Of a stretch of 34,186 bases of DNA, positions 15,502 to 23,281 are shown in pieces. The position numbers and the translations under genes are program-made. How positions within the stretch are numbered: position 1 is the first letter of the stretch; each line of letters opens with the position of its first letter. The notes beneath the pieces were generated by a model. The model saw nothing but the letters and a program-made list of their open reading frames with translations, was not told the DNA's origin and ran no database searches. Source of the DNA: Micromonospora andamanensis (GTDB taxonomy: Bacteria; Actinomycetota; Actinomycetes; Mycobacteriales; Micromonosporaceae); contig NZ_BOOZ01000063.1 in NCBI RefSeq assembly GCF_016863495.1, forward strand, positions 1 through 34,186, in the 5' to 3' direction.

Positions 15502-16289
15502 GTCTTCGCCGCCTCCTTGAGTACGTCGAGGGTCTGCCCCACCGGGAGGGCTTCGCCCCGAGCCATGTCCCATGCCAATGCAAGACGAGCAATCGGATCC
15601 GGCTGTCCTGTGGTTTGCGACTCCAACTGATGATCTACGCAGGCGGCTCGTGATCCGTCGGGCAGGTCGGCCACGATGAACGCCCCGGCCAGTCCTGAGT
15701 AGATGCCAGCGGAGAGCGGCACGACGTGCAACTGGATATGCGGCTGCTCGGCACAGTTCACCAGGTGCTCGACCTGCTCGGCCATCACGTCGGGGCCGCC
15801 ACACGCACGCCGCAGCACCATCTCGTCCAGCACCACGAAAAGCTGCGGGGCCGGGTCACGCGCGAGCACCGCCTGCCGTTCCAACCGCGCCGCGACCCGC
15901 TGGTCCAGCTCGGCGACAGGCGTGCGGGCGGCCTGGAACGTCGCTCGGGCGTACGCCTCGGTCTGGAGCAGCCCCGGCACGAAGGAGTGTTCGTACCAGC
16001 GGAAAGCGGTCGCCTCCCGCTCGATCTGGATCCATTCCCGCAGCCAAACCGGGGCGGCGTCGCCCTTGACCAGCTCGTCCCAGAGCGTCACGAAATATCC
16101 GCACGTGTTCAGCGCCGTGTCGACGGCGGTGAGGTGCGGCACGGTCGGCGGCTTCGTTCCGGTCTCGATCGCGCTGACCTGCGAGTCCGAACAGAAGATC
16201 AGCTCACCGAGTTGAGCCTGGGTCAGCCCGGCGGCTGCCCGGCGTCGCCTCAGCTCGCGAAGCAGATACTCCGACGGCGAGATTCCCAC
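15489..16289 (-). CDS. Scr1-family helix-turn-helix regulator (XRE HTH plus DUF5753)
   Basis: A 266-residue regulator. Residues about 8-65 form a Cro/CI-type HTH (LRELRRRRAAAGLTQAQLGE...SDSQVSAIETGTKPP). The remainder fits DUF5753, with ATAFRWYEHSFVPGLLQTEAYARA, LDEMVLRRACGG and IQLHVVPLSAGIYSGLAGAF. The GTG start is chosen because family members begin GISPSEYLLREL and a GGAAG site precedes it; the open frame continues upstream without conserved sequence. Scr1 proteins pair with DUF397 proteins and are thought to be switch-like DNA-binding partners. Two small genes diverge from it across a 246-base region. Confidence 0.9.
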   Translation of the reverse strand: MGISPSEYLLRELRRRRAAAGLTQAQLGELIFCSDSQVSAIETGTKPPTVPHLTAVDTALNTCGYFVTLWDELVKGDAAPVWLREWIQIEREATAFRWYEHSFVPGLLQTEAYARATFQAARTPVAELDQRVAARLERQAVLARDPAPQLFVVLDEMVLRRACGGPDVMAEQVEHLVNCAEQPHIQLHVVPLSAGIYSGLAGAFIVADLPDGSRAACVDHQLESQTTGQPDPIARLALAWDMARGEALPVGQTLDVLKEAAKTWTT

Positions 16290-16359
16290 GGCTTCCAGTC
16301 CCTTCCACGACGCCCCACGCCGTTCCGCGCCGACTTGGAGCAGGTCGTCACATTCCGCG

Positions 16360-16369
16360 ATCACGTGAT
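16360..16369. promoter_or_regulatory. Palindrome ATCACGTGAT upstream of the Scr1 gene
   Basis: A perfect 10-bp palindrome lies 70 bases before the regulator start in the divergent region, flanked by two similarly spaced TTCCG(C/A)G motifs. It is a candidate operator for the HTH protein or a shared promoter element. Only its symmetry and position support this. Confidence 0.3.
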
Positions 16370-16535
16370 GACTGTTCCGAGGGTAGGGGGCGTACGTCCA
16401 GGGTGGAAGGAAGCACGGCGCGCCTGGTGGCGGCCCATCCCCCGGCCCTGGCAGGACGCGTCCGTGCCGGGGGTCGCTGCTGGGCGAGCATCCGCGGCGA
16501 CCCCCGATCCCAGCCACCGACGAAGGAGGTGTGTC

Positions 16536-16907
16536 GTGTCCGCGTCGAAGCCCGCGAACGTCGTACCGGCGTCACGCTTCTCGACCCGCCGGATCGTCGC
16601 CCGCCCCGCCGCCGCGCCGGCGGGCACCCGCGAGGACGGGACGCCCCTGGTCGCTGCCGGCGTATACCTGCTGACCCGCGAGGCATCCCCGCAGTTCGCC
16701 ACACCGATCACCGTGCGGGTGATCCGCGAGCGGACCGACCGGAGCAGCTACGACGGTTGGGCGTGGATCGAGGTGTACCAGCTAGATTCCCGTGGCGAGG
16801 CGATCGACCGCCGCGAGTTGTACGTACGCCCCGACGGGATGCGCCCCGCGCCGCCGCCCCGACACCGTGCACCGGCCCGGCGTGCTGCGGCGGGGGCCGC
16901 CGGATGA
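16536..16907 (+). CDS. Small basic protein of unknown function
   Basis: A 123-residue protein starting at GTG with an excellent AAGGAGG six bases upstream. Residues 1-35 and the last 20 are Ala/Pro/Arg-rich and probably disordered. The middle (GVYLLTREASPQFATPITVRVIRERTDRSSYDGWAWIEVYQLDSRGEAIDRRELYVRP) looks like a compact beta-rich domain. No family is named with confidence. The gene overlaps the next by four bases (ATGA), so the two form an operon divergent from the Scr1/DUF397 pair, an arrangement I recall as recurrent in related actinomycetes. Confidence 0.7.
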   Translation: MSASKPANVVPASRFSTRRIVARPAAAPAGTREDGTPLVAAGVYLLTREASPQFATPITVRVIRERTDRSSYDGWAWIEVYQLDSRGEAIDRRELYVRPDGMRPAPPPRHRAPARRAAAGAAG

Positions 16908-17152
16908 GCACGCCCGCCCGTGAGCACGTACCGTCCCGCCCGACGTGGCGCTGCCGGGCCTGCGGGATCGCCTGGCCCTGCTCCCCGGCGAAGCTGCGCC
17001 TGCTCGCCGAGTACCGGGGCAACGTCCCCGGCCTCATGATCTACCTCGTGACGTTGCGCGAGGAGGCCATCGAGCAGCTCGCCGTTGAGCGTTCCGCCAA
17101 GCGTCGTACCTGTCGAGGATCCACGTTTCCCCACATCCATAGGCCCCGATGA
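16904..17152 (+). CDS. Small Cys-containing protein (often labelled flavin reductase), possibly altered C-terminus
   Basis: An 82-residue protein with the motif WRCRACGIAWPCSPAKLRLLAEY followed by a helical LMIYLVTLREEAIEQLA. Three clustered cysteines suggest a metal site. I recall relatives in actinobacteria that carry the label flavin reductase, but nothing here resembles the flavin-reductase fold, so the label is doubtful. After about residue 63 the sequence becomes basic and unfamiliar (AKRRTCRGSTFPHIHRPR). An old frameshift or a diverged end is possible, and the overlapping +1 frame continues to 17285. ATG overlaps the previous stop. Confidence 0.6.
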   Translation: MSTPAREHVPSRPTWRCRACGIAWPCSPAKLRLLAEYRGNVPGLMIYLVTLREEAIEQLAVERSAKRRTCRGSTFPHIHRPR

Positions 17153-17208
17153 ACTGGTCAGGATACGGCCGCACATTCGACGCGGGAAGCTCCGAGCAAC
17201 CTCTATCG

Positions 17209-17239
17209 TCTATCCGACACGCCCATCGCTGCGGATAGA
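17209..17239. terminator. Hairpin after the small divergent operon
   Basis: TCTATCCG and CGGATAGA pair around a 15-base loop, 57 bases after the preceding stop codon. The stem is only 8 bp and lacks a T-tract, so this is a weak terminator call. Confidence 0.35.
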
Positions 17240-17416
17240 GACGTCAGGCTGGCACGACCCATCTGGGTCTGGCCCTACCCACTGAGCCCCTGTGATCCTC
17301 TGCTTTGGTTCAAGGTGGAGCGTCCCGCTCGTGCGGCGGACTGATCCACCGCATCGACAGGTGCTGTTAGCATCACCGGCGGACGCGTCCAGCACCCATG
17401 AGGATCCGGCGAACAA

Positions 17417-18517
17417 ATGTCCCCGAACGAGCAGGATCCGTACGTGCTCCTCGGCGTCAGCCGGGAGGCGTCGCTGGCGCAGATTCGAGGGCGATACCTG
17501 ATCCTCGTGCAGGTCTGGCACCCGGACAAGCATCATTCGAGTCCGGAGAATGTGCGCGCCGAAGCGACACGTCAGATGCAGCAGATCAACCGGGCGTACA
17601 AACTGCTCACCGACGTCCGGGAACGCGAGACGCGGGAACGTCAGGCCCGCCGGGCCGAGGAACGAGAACGCGCGAAAGGCCAGCAGGCCGGCGGTGGGCA
17701 GCGGGCCCAGGACTGGGCCGCCCAGCAGCGCGAGGCACGCGAGCAGGAAGCCCGGGACCGTGCGGCACACGAGCGGCGGGCCCGGGAACACGCGGCCCGC
17801 GAGGCCCGTGAGCAGGAAGCCCGCGAACGCGTGACCCGCGAGCGGGTAGAGGCCGAGCGGCTGGCACGGATCCGCGAGCGGGAAGCACGCGAGCATCAGC
17901 ATCCCCACGCCCTGTGGACCCATCCCCGGTACGAGCCGGCGCATCTACCGGAACCGCCGACCATTCACCCGATCTCCATCGCGTCGTCGGACGGCGCCGA
18001 GGGTTACACGCTCTTGGCACGATCCGAAGGCGAAGGGTCTGTGGTCTTCTTTCCCGGGGCCGACGGCGAGCTGCTCCTGTTCCGCGCCAAGGAGACACTG
18101 CACCGGTACCTGACCGAGACCAGCTCCCACGAGCTGGCCGCCGTTCCCGGTTGGGACGAGTTCATGAACTCGATCCTCAAGGCCGGCATCAGCGTCGACG
18201 ACGATCAGTCGTACGACTTCGGGCTGATTCTCTACAGCATCAGACGCCCGGTGACCGACTGGGTTCCCCGGCTCTTCATCACCAACCGCGATCTCGTGGT
18301 GGACATCGCGGAGGCGTTCGGGATCACCGAGGCGTTGGAAGTGTTGCGCGTCGGATCGGCGATCGACACGCTCGACGATCTGATGCGGGTCGCCGACCGA
18401 CCACTCGCCGGATGGGGCGCACGGCGTCGGCTCGACGCCATGAATTCGGCGCCCGCGGGCATCGCGTGGCGCAGGGTGATCCGGAACGTCGAGAAACGCG
18501 TACGGTGGCTGCGCTGA
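17417..18517 (+). CDS. J-domain protein with charged helix and unknown C-terminal domain
   Basis: A 366-residue protein. Residues about 7-65 are a J domain with the essential HPD motif at 35-37 (VWHPDKH), able to stimulate DnaK. Residues about 66-165 are a nearly pure Arg/Glu/Ala helix (AREQEARDRAAHERRAREH). Residues 185-366 form a soluble domain with GELLLFRAKETLHRYL, HELAAVPGWDEF and VDDDQSYDFGLILYS. This domain faintly recalls an actinobacterial domain annotated as primosomal protein, but that is from memory. There is no Zn-finger or CTDII domain, so it is not a canonical DnaJ. The ribosome site is weak (GAGGA 13 bases upstream). It converges on the FtsK operon with only 13 bases between stop codons. 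Confidence 0.85.
   Translation: MSPNEQDPYVLLGVSREASLAQIRGRYLILVQVWHPDKHHSSPENVRAEATRQMQQINRAYKLLTDVRERETRERQARRAEERERAKGQQAGGGQRAQDWAAQQREAREQEARDRAAHERRAREHAAREAREQEARERVTRERVEAERLARIREREAREHQHPHALWTHPRYEPAHLPEPPTIHPISIASSDGAEGYTLLARSEGEGSVVFFPGADGELLLFRAKETLHRYLTETSSHELAAVPGWDEFMNSILKAGISVDDDQSYDFGLILYSIRRPVTDWVPRLFITNRDLVVDIAEAFGITEALEVLRVGSAIDTLDDLMRVADRPLAGWGARRRLDAMNSAPAGIAWRRVIRNVEKRVRWLR
17713..17893. repeat. Internal coding repeats in the J-domain protein helix
   Basis: Repeated CGCGAGCAGGAAGCCCG-like units encode REQEAR-type steps over about 60 residues. They make a long single helix or coiled coil and could vary in copy number. Confidence 0.6.
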
Positions 18518-18530
18518 GCAGCCCGCCTCG

Positions 18531-18968
18531 TCACTCCCCCGCGTCGCTGTCACCGGCCTGGATGGACCGGGCGGTCGGCAGGAGCGACTCGCTGAACTCC
18601 GGGAGCGTCAGCACGCTCACCGCGACACCGGGCTCCACGAGCCAGAACGCCTGGACGTCGTCGTGCAGACCGGCGCTGTCATCGTGCGGGAACTCGCTCA
18701 GGTGCCACTCGGCGGGGTCGCGCTCGTGATACTCGCGGAGGAAGTCCCGTAGCGCGGTCAGGTCGACAAGCCGCTCCCCGCGCAGCACGTGGACCCGCAG
18801 ATCCACCCGATGGCCGTCGGGCGTCTGTCGCTCCCACACCCGGCTGGCGAAACGTACGTCGTCCCACTCGGAGGCGAAGTCCGACACCTCGTCGCCGACA
18901 CCGGCCGGCACCTGCCCGATCCGGAAACCGTCGAGCGTCCCGCCGTCACGCGTCTCGTCGCTGCTCAT
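18531..18968 (-). CDS. Acidic soluble protein of unknown function, last gene of FtsK operon
   Basis: A 145-residue protein rich in Asp and Glu, with motifs FASEWDDVRFASRVWER, VDLRVHVLRGERLVDL and EYHERDPAEWHLSEFPHDD. The pattern looks like a mixed alpha/beta domain found in actinobacteria, but no function is known to me. ATG with GAGGCGG upstream. It lies 33 bases after the DUF6244-like gene, so it is probably co-transcribed with the FtsK-type ATPase. It might be a chaperone or cargo factor, but that is a guess. Confidence 0.75.
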   Translation of the reverse strand: MSSDETRDGGTLDGFRIGQVPAGVGDEVSDFASEWDDVRFASRVWERQTPDGHRVDLRVHVLRGERLVDLTALRDFLREYHERDPAEWHLSEFPHDDSAGLHDDVQAFWLVEPGVAVSVLTLPEFSESLLPTARSIQAGDSDAGE

Positions 18969-19001
18969 CCCACCGCCTCGATCGGATCCTGATGGTCCCG
19001 G

Positions 19002-19265
19002 TCAGTTACCCAGCGCGCGTACCTTGGCGATCGTCTCCTGGACGTGCTGCCGGGCGGGCTCGTGCCCCTGCGCCGCCTGGGCGAGCGCCTGCCGGTACGA
19101 GTCGATCATGTTGATCAGTGGCCCGGCGGCGACGCCCTGCAGGGCACCGGCGACGAGTTGGCGTGCCTCGGCCGCGTCCTGTGCCGCCGCCGCTGTCTTC
19201 GCCTTCGCCTCGTCCAGTTTCTGTGCCGCCGCCGCCAGCCTGGCGATCATCTCCGCTGCGCTCAC
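19002..19265 (-). CDS. Small all-helical protein, DUF6244-like, WXG100-sized
   Basis: An 87-residue Ala/Gln-rich protein predicted to be a helical hairpin: helix one VSAAEMIARLAAAAQKLDEA onward to about 38, a turn at ALQGVAAGPL, helix two from INMIDSYRQAL, and the end ETIAKVRALGN. I recall this family in Micromonospora as DUF6244. Size and hairpin resemble WXG100/ESAT-6 proteins, but there is no WxG motif at the turn and no YxxxD/E tail. GTG start with GGGGAGGG upstream. It follows the proline-rich membrane gene by 229 non-coding bases, so it may also have its own promoter. Confidence 0.8.
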   Translation of the reverse strand: MSAAEMIARLAAAAQKLDEAKAKTAAAAQDAAEARQLVAGALQGVAAGPLINMIDSYRQALAQAAQGHEPARQHVQETIAKVRALGN

Positions 19266-19494
19266 ACGCCCTCCCCACGATCGCACCACACAGGCGTCGC
19301 CGCCTCCACCCGAGCAGCGACCACACAGGAGGGTACGAGATCCATACAGGCACCGCGACCACCAGCGCGCCCGGCACCGCCGAGGGTGGGTACGTCTGTT
19401 GCTGCCCTGGCGACGACAACCGCACCCACCCGCCTTCGCCTCGACCCCCAGCCCGCCCCTGCCGACGCCGATGCGGTGGACCGGCACGCGGAGG
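19266..19494. other. Spacer within the FtsK operon with direct repeats
   Basis: No credible gene. ACCACACAGG occurs at 19285-19294 and 19320-19329, 35 bases apart, with a degenerate third copy (CCATACAGG) near 19342. These may mark a regulator site upstream of the small helical protein gene. Confidence 0.35.
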
Positions 19495-20448
19495 TCAACG
19501 CATGGCGCGGAAGAGCAGCAGGTAACCGCAGTAGGCGAGGGGCACCGCTAGGAAGCAGAGCAGGAACCCCAGGACCGGATAGCGCGGCGGGGTGGCGGCG
19601 CCGACAGCGGGCCGACCCCAGCGGCCGAGCACCAGCCAGCCTCCGATCAGCGCCACCGCGGGCAGGCCGGCGCACATCCAGGCGACCAGGGTGCCGAAGC
19701 CGACCACGCCGACACCTGAGGCGAGCGCCATCACCAGCATGAGCACCACGGCGACGCCCGCGAAACCGAGGTAGACGGCGACCGCCCGGGCCACCGGAGA
19801 CCAGGTCGGCAGCAGCGCCGGTTGCTGGGCCAGCAGCTCCGCCTGCTGTCCGTGCCGGTCGGCCTCGTCGGCCCAGCGCCGGGCCAGTTCCAGCTCCGTC
19901 GCCGGGTCGACCTCGCCCACACGCGGGCCGGGCACCCCTGCCGCCGTCGCGCTCACCGCCACCGGCAGCGCCGGGCCCGGCTGTCCCACCCCGACCGGGG
20001 AGTACGCCCCGACGCCCGGCCGCCCCGGCGCGGCGGCTGCGCCGCCGTCCGACCCCGTCCCCGGTCCGGGGGCGGTGCCCGGGTACCCCGGCGGACTCAG
20101 TGGCCGACCAGGCGGCCCGGACACCGGTGCCCCGGTCGGCGGCGGCCCAGGCGGGGCCGGTGGGCCGGATACCGGTGGTGCGCCAGGTGGTGCACCGGGC
20201 GGCGGCCCGCCGGGGAGGGGCCCGCCGGGCCCGGCCGCAGTCGGTGCCGGGCCGCCCGGTGCGACGCCGATGGTGCGGCCGAGGTGGTCGAGGCGCTGCC
20301 CCTGGGCGGTCAACCGCCGGTCGAGGTACTCGACTGCGGCGCCGAGATCCCGCTGCCGTTCGGCTTCGGCTGCGGCGCCCTGCTCCCCGGCGCGCTGCTG
20401 TACGGCGAGGTGGCGGGCCAGCGCCGCGTACTCGTCGAAGGTGGACAC
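19495..20448 (-). CDS. Proline-rich protein with three C-terminal membrane helices
   Basis: A 317-residue protein. Residues 1-60 are helical and charged (AALARHLAVQQRAGEQ...YLDRRLTAQGQRLDHL). Residues about 63-165 are an extremely Pro/Gly-rich, disordered region. Residues 180-205 form a helix (LELARRWADEADRHGQQAELL), and three hydrophobic segments follow near 220-245, 250-275 and 290-312. The GTG start is four bases after the FtsK-type stop, with its GGAG site inside that gene, so the two are tightly coupled. The layout suggests a membrane anchor or channel partner for the ATPase. No named family. Confidence 0.8.
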   Translation of the reverse strand: MSTFDEYAALARHLAVQQRAGEQGAAAEAERQRDLGAAVEYLDRRLTAQGQRLDHLGRTIGVAPGGPAPTAAGPGGPLPGGPPPGAPPGAPPVSGPPAPPGPPPTGAPVSGPPGRPLSPPGYPGTAPGPGTGSDGGAAAAPGRPGVGAYSPVGVGQPGPALPVAVSATAAGVPGPRVGEVDPATELELARRWADEADRHGQQAELLAQQPALLPTWSPVARAVAVYLGFAGVAVVLMLVMALASGVGVVGFGTLVAWMCAGLPAVALIGGWLVLGRWGRPAVGAATPPRYPVLGFLLCFLAVPLAYCGYLLLFRAMR

Positions 20449-20452
20449 GCCC

Positions 20453-23119
20453 TCACTCCTGCCCGTCGGAAGGGTGACCGTCGCGGGCGAACGGCACGAT
20501 CAACCGGACCCGCTGGTCGTGCCGGTCGACGAGCAGCGCCCGATCCGCGCGGGGGGTGTACGCGAGGTCGTGCACGCCGAGGTGCAGGCCGAGATCCGCG
20601 CCGGGCACGTTCAGTGCGACAAGGCAGGCGACGTCGTCGCGGTTCTGTGTGCCGCCGAGGTCGTCGGCGAGCCGACGCAGGCCGCGCCACCAGCCGAGCA
20701 GGTGCACCCCGTGGCCGGGCCCCTGCCGCAGCAGCACCCGCAGGTCGTCGTGGCCGGAGCGGAACGTGGTGGGGTCGCTTTCGCCGAGCAGGCCGGCGGC
20801 GGCGTCCATCCCGAACACCACCAGGTAGGCCCGCCCCGCCGACGCGACGTCCGGGCCCGTCGGCACACCGCCCGGACCCGTAGGCGCGCTGTTCGGGCCG
20901 GCCGGCACGGCAGACGGCGTGCTCGGGGCGCTGTCCCCGCCAGGTGGCGGCGGTGCGTCTACGGGCCGGTACCCCCCGGCCAGGGTTGCGGCGAGGGTTC
21001 GGATCCGGTCCCGCAGGGCGGCGGCGTCGAGACGTTCCACCCGGTGCCCGGCGGCGGCGAGTGTCGCGGCGGTGTCGTCGGCCGCCGGGTCGGCGGCGGC
21101 CACCAGCGCGGCGAACAGGAAGGTGGCCTCGCCCGGGTGGTGCTGGCGGGCCAGGCTCAGGGTGGCCGCCCGTAGCACCTCGGCCCCGGCGGACGAGGTG
21201 CCGACCACGGCCAGGTGTCGACCCGGCGCGGTGTCCATGATGAACAGGGCTGTGGTGCCGTCCACGTCGACAGTCCGGCCGACCAGGGCCAGGGGACGCC
21301 GGCCGCCGGGGCGCAACCCGGTGAAGGTGGCGTCCTCCTCGACGTGGGCGCTCTCGTAACCCCGGAACACCGACGGCGGGCGGGCACCCGCCGGGCGGGC
21401 CTGCCACAGCTCGTGGCGCAGCCGGGTCAACTCGTCGGTGGCGGCATGCGCGTCGGGGAAGCGGATCACGGAGTTCGCGCCCGGTGCACCGGCGGCGGTG
21501 TTCACCACGGCGGAGCCGACCGGCAGCGTCGCCGCGGCGTCGTTGAGGTGGTCGAGCACTCCCCCGCCGCCGGGTAGCGCCACCCGCAGGGCGAACTGCC
21601 CGAAGACCGCCTCGGCGCGGCCGTAGAGCGCCTCGATCCCCGTGGTGCTCTGGCTGGCCAGCACCAGGTGTACGCCGTACGAGCGGCCCTTGCGGGCCAA
21701 CTCCTCCAGCAGGTCCACCGACTCGCGGGCGAGCGGGTCGTTGCCGGCAAGCAGCACGTGGAACTCGTCGATCACGGCGACGATCCTGGGTACTGCGGTG
21801 TCGGCGGGCAGGTCGGCGAGCTTGGTGACGCCGTGCCGCTTCAGCGCGGTGGCCCGCCGGTGCAGTTCGCGGCGCAGTTCGCGCAGCACGGCCACGCCGT
21901 ACTCCCGGTCACTCTCGATGCCGACGGCGCGGGCGTGCGGCAGCCACGACGGGTCGCGTTCGGTGGGCACGAACTCGGTGAAGCTGACCCCCTCCTTGAA
22001 GTCGAGGAGGTAGAGCTGCAACTCGGCCGGAGAGTAGCGGGCGGCCAGGCCGTACAGCACGTCGAGCAGGAAGACCGTCTTGCCGGCGCCGGTACGCCCA
22101 CCGACCAGCCAGTGCGGGGTGGCGTCGTCGAAGGCCATGGTGACCGGGTCACGTCCGGCGCGGCCCACCACCGTGCGCAGGCCCGCGCGGGCGGAGACGG
22201 TCCAGCGCTGCCCGGGCAACAGGTCGGCGAAGCCGACCGCCTCGCCGCGCCGGGCCGCCTCGCCGAGGTGGGTGGCGAGCGCGGCGACGGAGGCCGGTGG
22301 TGGGTCGCCGTCCAGGATCACCGGCGCGGCCAGGCCGCTGCCGTCGGCGCTGAACGGCGCGCCGGGTGGGTCGCCGACCCGGGCGTACCCGTCGGTCAGC
22401 CGCAGCAGGGTGGTGGCGCCCAGCGGTGGGGCGGACTCCCCCGGCCCGGTCGGCGGCCAGCCGGCGAGCAGCACACAGACGGCGGCGGCGGAACCGGCGT
22501 GGGTGAGCGCGCCCAGTCGGGCGGCCTCGCGGGGAGAGGGGATCGACGCGGCGACGAGCACCAGCAGGTCCTGGTCCGGTCGGTCGGCCTGCCGGGCGGC
22601 GCGGGCGTGCCGTTCGGCGGCGTCGAGCAGGGTGGTGACCTCGGCTTCGGTGGTGGCCGGCGGGTCGACGACTCCGGCGTCGAGAAGTGGTCGCAGCGGA
22701 CCGAATGTCGCGCCGAGGGCCGCGGTGTCCAGCGCGGCGACCCGGACGCCGCCGGGCGCGGCGGTGGCCAGCAGCCGCAGCACCAGGGCCCGCAGCAGCC
22801 CGGCGACCGCCGGGTGGCGGGCGTCGCCGTCGATAGCCAGATGGTGCCCGGCGCCCAGGGGCAGCAGGACCGGGAAGCCGCCGCCCGCGGTGACGGCCTC
22901 GCCGACGCGTACCGGAACGGGCTGGCGGGCCAGTGGGGTGCCCGGGGTCGGGGTGGCCAGCGCGGTGCCGACCCGGGCCAGCCGGCCCAGCAGGTCGGTG
23001 TCGACCACCGGGGCTGACGGTGTCGTGGCGTTCAGCGCGGTGCGGGCGGATTCGAGGTGGGCGCGTGCGGCCCGGTGGGCGGCGACCGCCTGCTCGTACG
23101 TCGACGCGAGCCTGCCCAC
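20453..23119 (-). CDS. FtsK/SpoIIIE-type ATPase
   Basis: An 888-residue soluble ATPase without an N-terminal membrane domain. A helical N-terminus (STYEQAVAAHRAARAHLESART) precedes a divergent alpha/beta region. The active FtsK core has Walker A GGRTGAGKT (Lys347) and Walker B IVAVIDEFHVLL (Asp451, Glu452), followed by the sensor-like ASQSTTG. A second, degenerate ATPase-like unit begins near 636 (LAVVGTSSAGAEV, lacking the Walker Lys) and is interrupted by a Pro/Gly-rich linker around 722-759. One active plus one dead motor resembles EccC-type secretion ATPases more than FtsK. GTG 23119 is preferred for its GGGCAGGGG site; the frame is open to 23188. Confidence 0.87.
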   Translation of the reverse strand: MGRLASTYEQAVAAHRAARAHLESARTALNATTPSAPVVDTDLLGRLARVGTALATPTPGTPLARQPVPVRVGEAVTAGGGFPVLLPLGAGHHLAIDGDARHPAVAGLLRALVLRLLATAAPGGVRVAALDTAALGATFGPLRPLLDAGVVDPPATTEAEVTTLLDAAERHARAARQADRPDQDLLVLVAASIPSPREAARLGALTHAGSAAAVCVLLAGWPPTGPGESAPPLGATTLLRLTDGYARVGDPPGAPFSADGSGLAAPVILDGDPPPASVAALATHLGEAARRGEAVGFADLLPGQRWTVSARAGLRTVVGRAGRDPVTMAFDDATPHWLVGGRTGAGKTVFLLDVLYGLAARYSPAELQLYLLDFKEGVSFTEFVPTERDPSWLPHARAVGIESDREYGVAVLRELRRELHRRATALKRHGVTKLADLPADTAVPRIVAVIDEFHVLLAGNDPLARESVDLLEELARKGRSYGVHLVLASQSTTGIEALYGRAEAVFGQFALRVALPGGGGVLDHLNDAAATLPVGSAVVNTAAGAPGANSVIRFPDAHAATDELTRLRHELWQARPAGARPPSVFRGYESAHVEEDATFTGLRPGGRRPLALVGRTVDVDGTTALFIMDTAPGRHLAVVGTSSAGAEVLRAATLSLARQHHPGEATFLFAALVAAADPAADDTAATLAAAGHRVERLDAAALRDRIRTLAATLAGGYRPVDAPPPPGGDSAPSTPSAVPAGPNSAPTGPGGVPTGPDVASAGRAYLVVFGMDAAAGLLGESDPTTFRSGHDDLRVLLRQGPGHGVHLLGWWRGLRRLADDLGGTQNRDDVACLVALNVPGADLGLHLGVHDLAYTPRADRALLVDRHDQRVRLIVPFARDGHPSDGQE

Positions 23120-23190
23120 ACCCCTGCCCTTCACCGCCGAGCGCCGCCTGGTCGCAGAAACCCTAACGGACGGCGGCGACACCGGCACGT

Positions 23191-23262
23191 GTCCGAACCG
23201 GACGTGTCGGTCCGCCGGGTCACCCGGTCGCCTCGCACGGCGGCCGACGGTCCGAACCGGAC
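23191..23262. promoter_or_regulatory. Two identical GTCCGAACCGGAC palindromes upstream of the FtsK operon
   Basis: The 13-bp dyad GTCCG-AAC-CGGAC occurs at 23191-23203 and 23250-23262, 59 bases apart, between the SGNH gene and the FtsK-type start. The second copy forms the loop region of the hairpin at 23240-23272. They could be paired operators controlling the FtsK operon. Confidence 0.35.
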
Positions 23263-23272
23263 CGTCGGCCGC
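23240..23272 (-). terminator. Perfect 14-bp hairpin after the SGNH hydrolase gene
   Basis: GCGGCCGACGGTCC, a five-base loop GAACC, and the exact complement lie 9 bases beyond the SGNH stop codon. The stem is very stable, with no strong T-tract. It isolates the SGNH gene from the FtsK operon downstream on the same strand. Confidence 0.75.
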
Positions 23273-23281
23273 ACCGCACGG

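Noticed and set aside
15307..17152. Prophage or integrated element around the HTH regulator
   Set aside because: No integrase, phage structural gene, attachment repeat or tRNA seen; Scr1/DUF397 pairs are ordinary chromosomal genes in actinomycetes.
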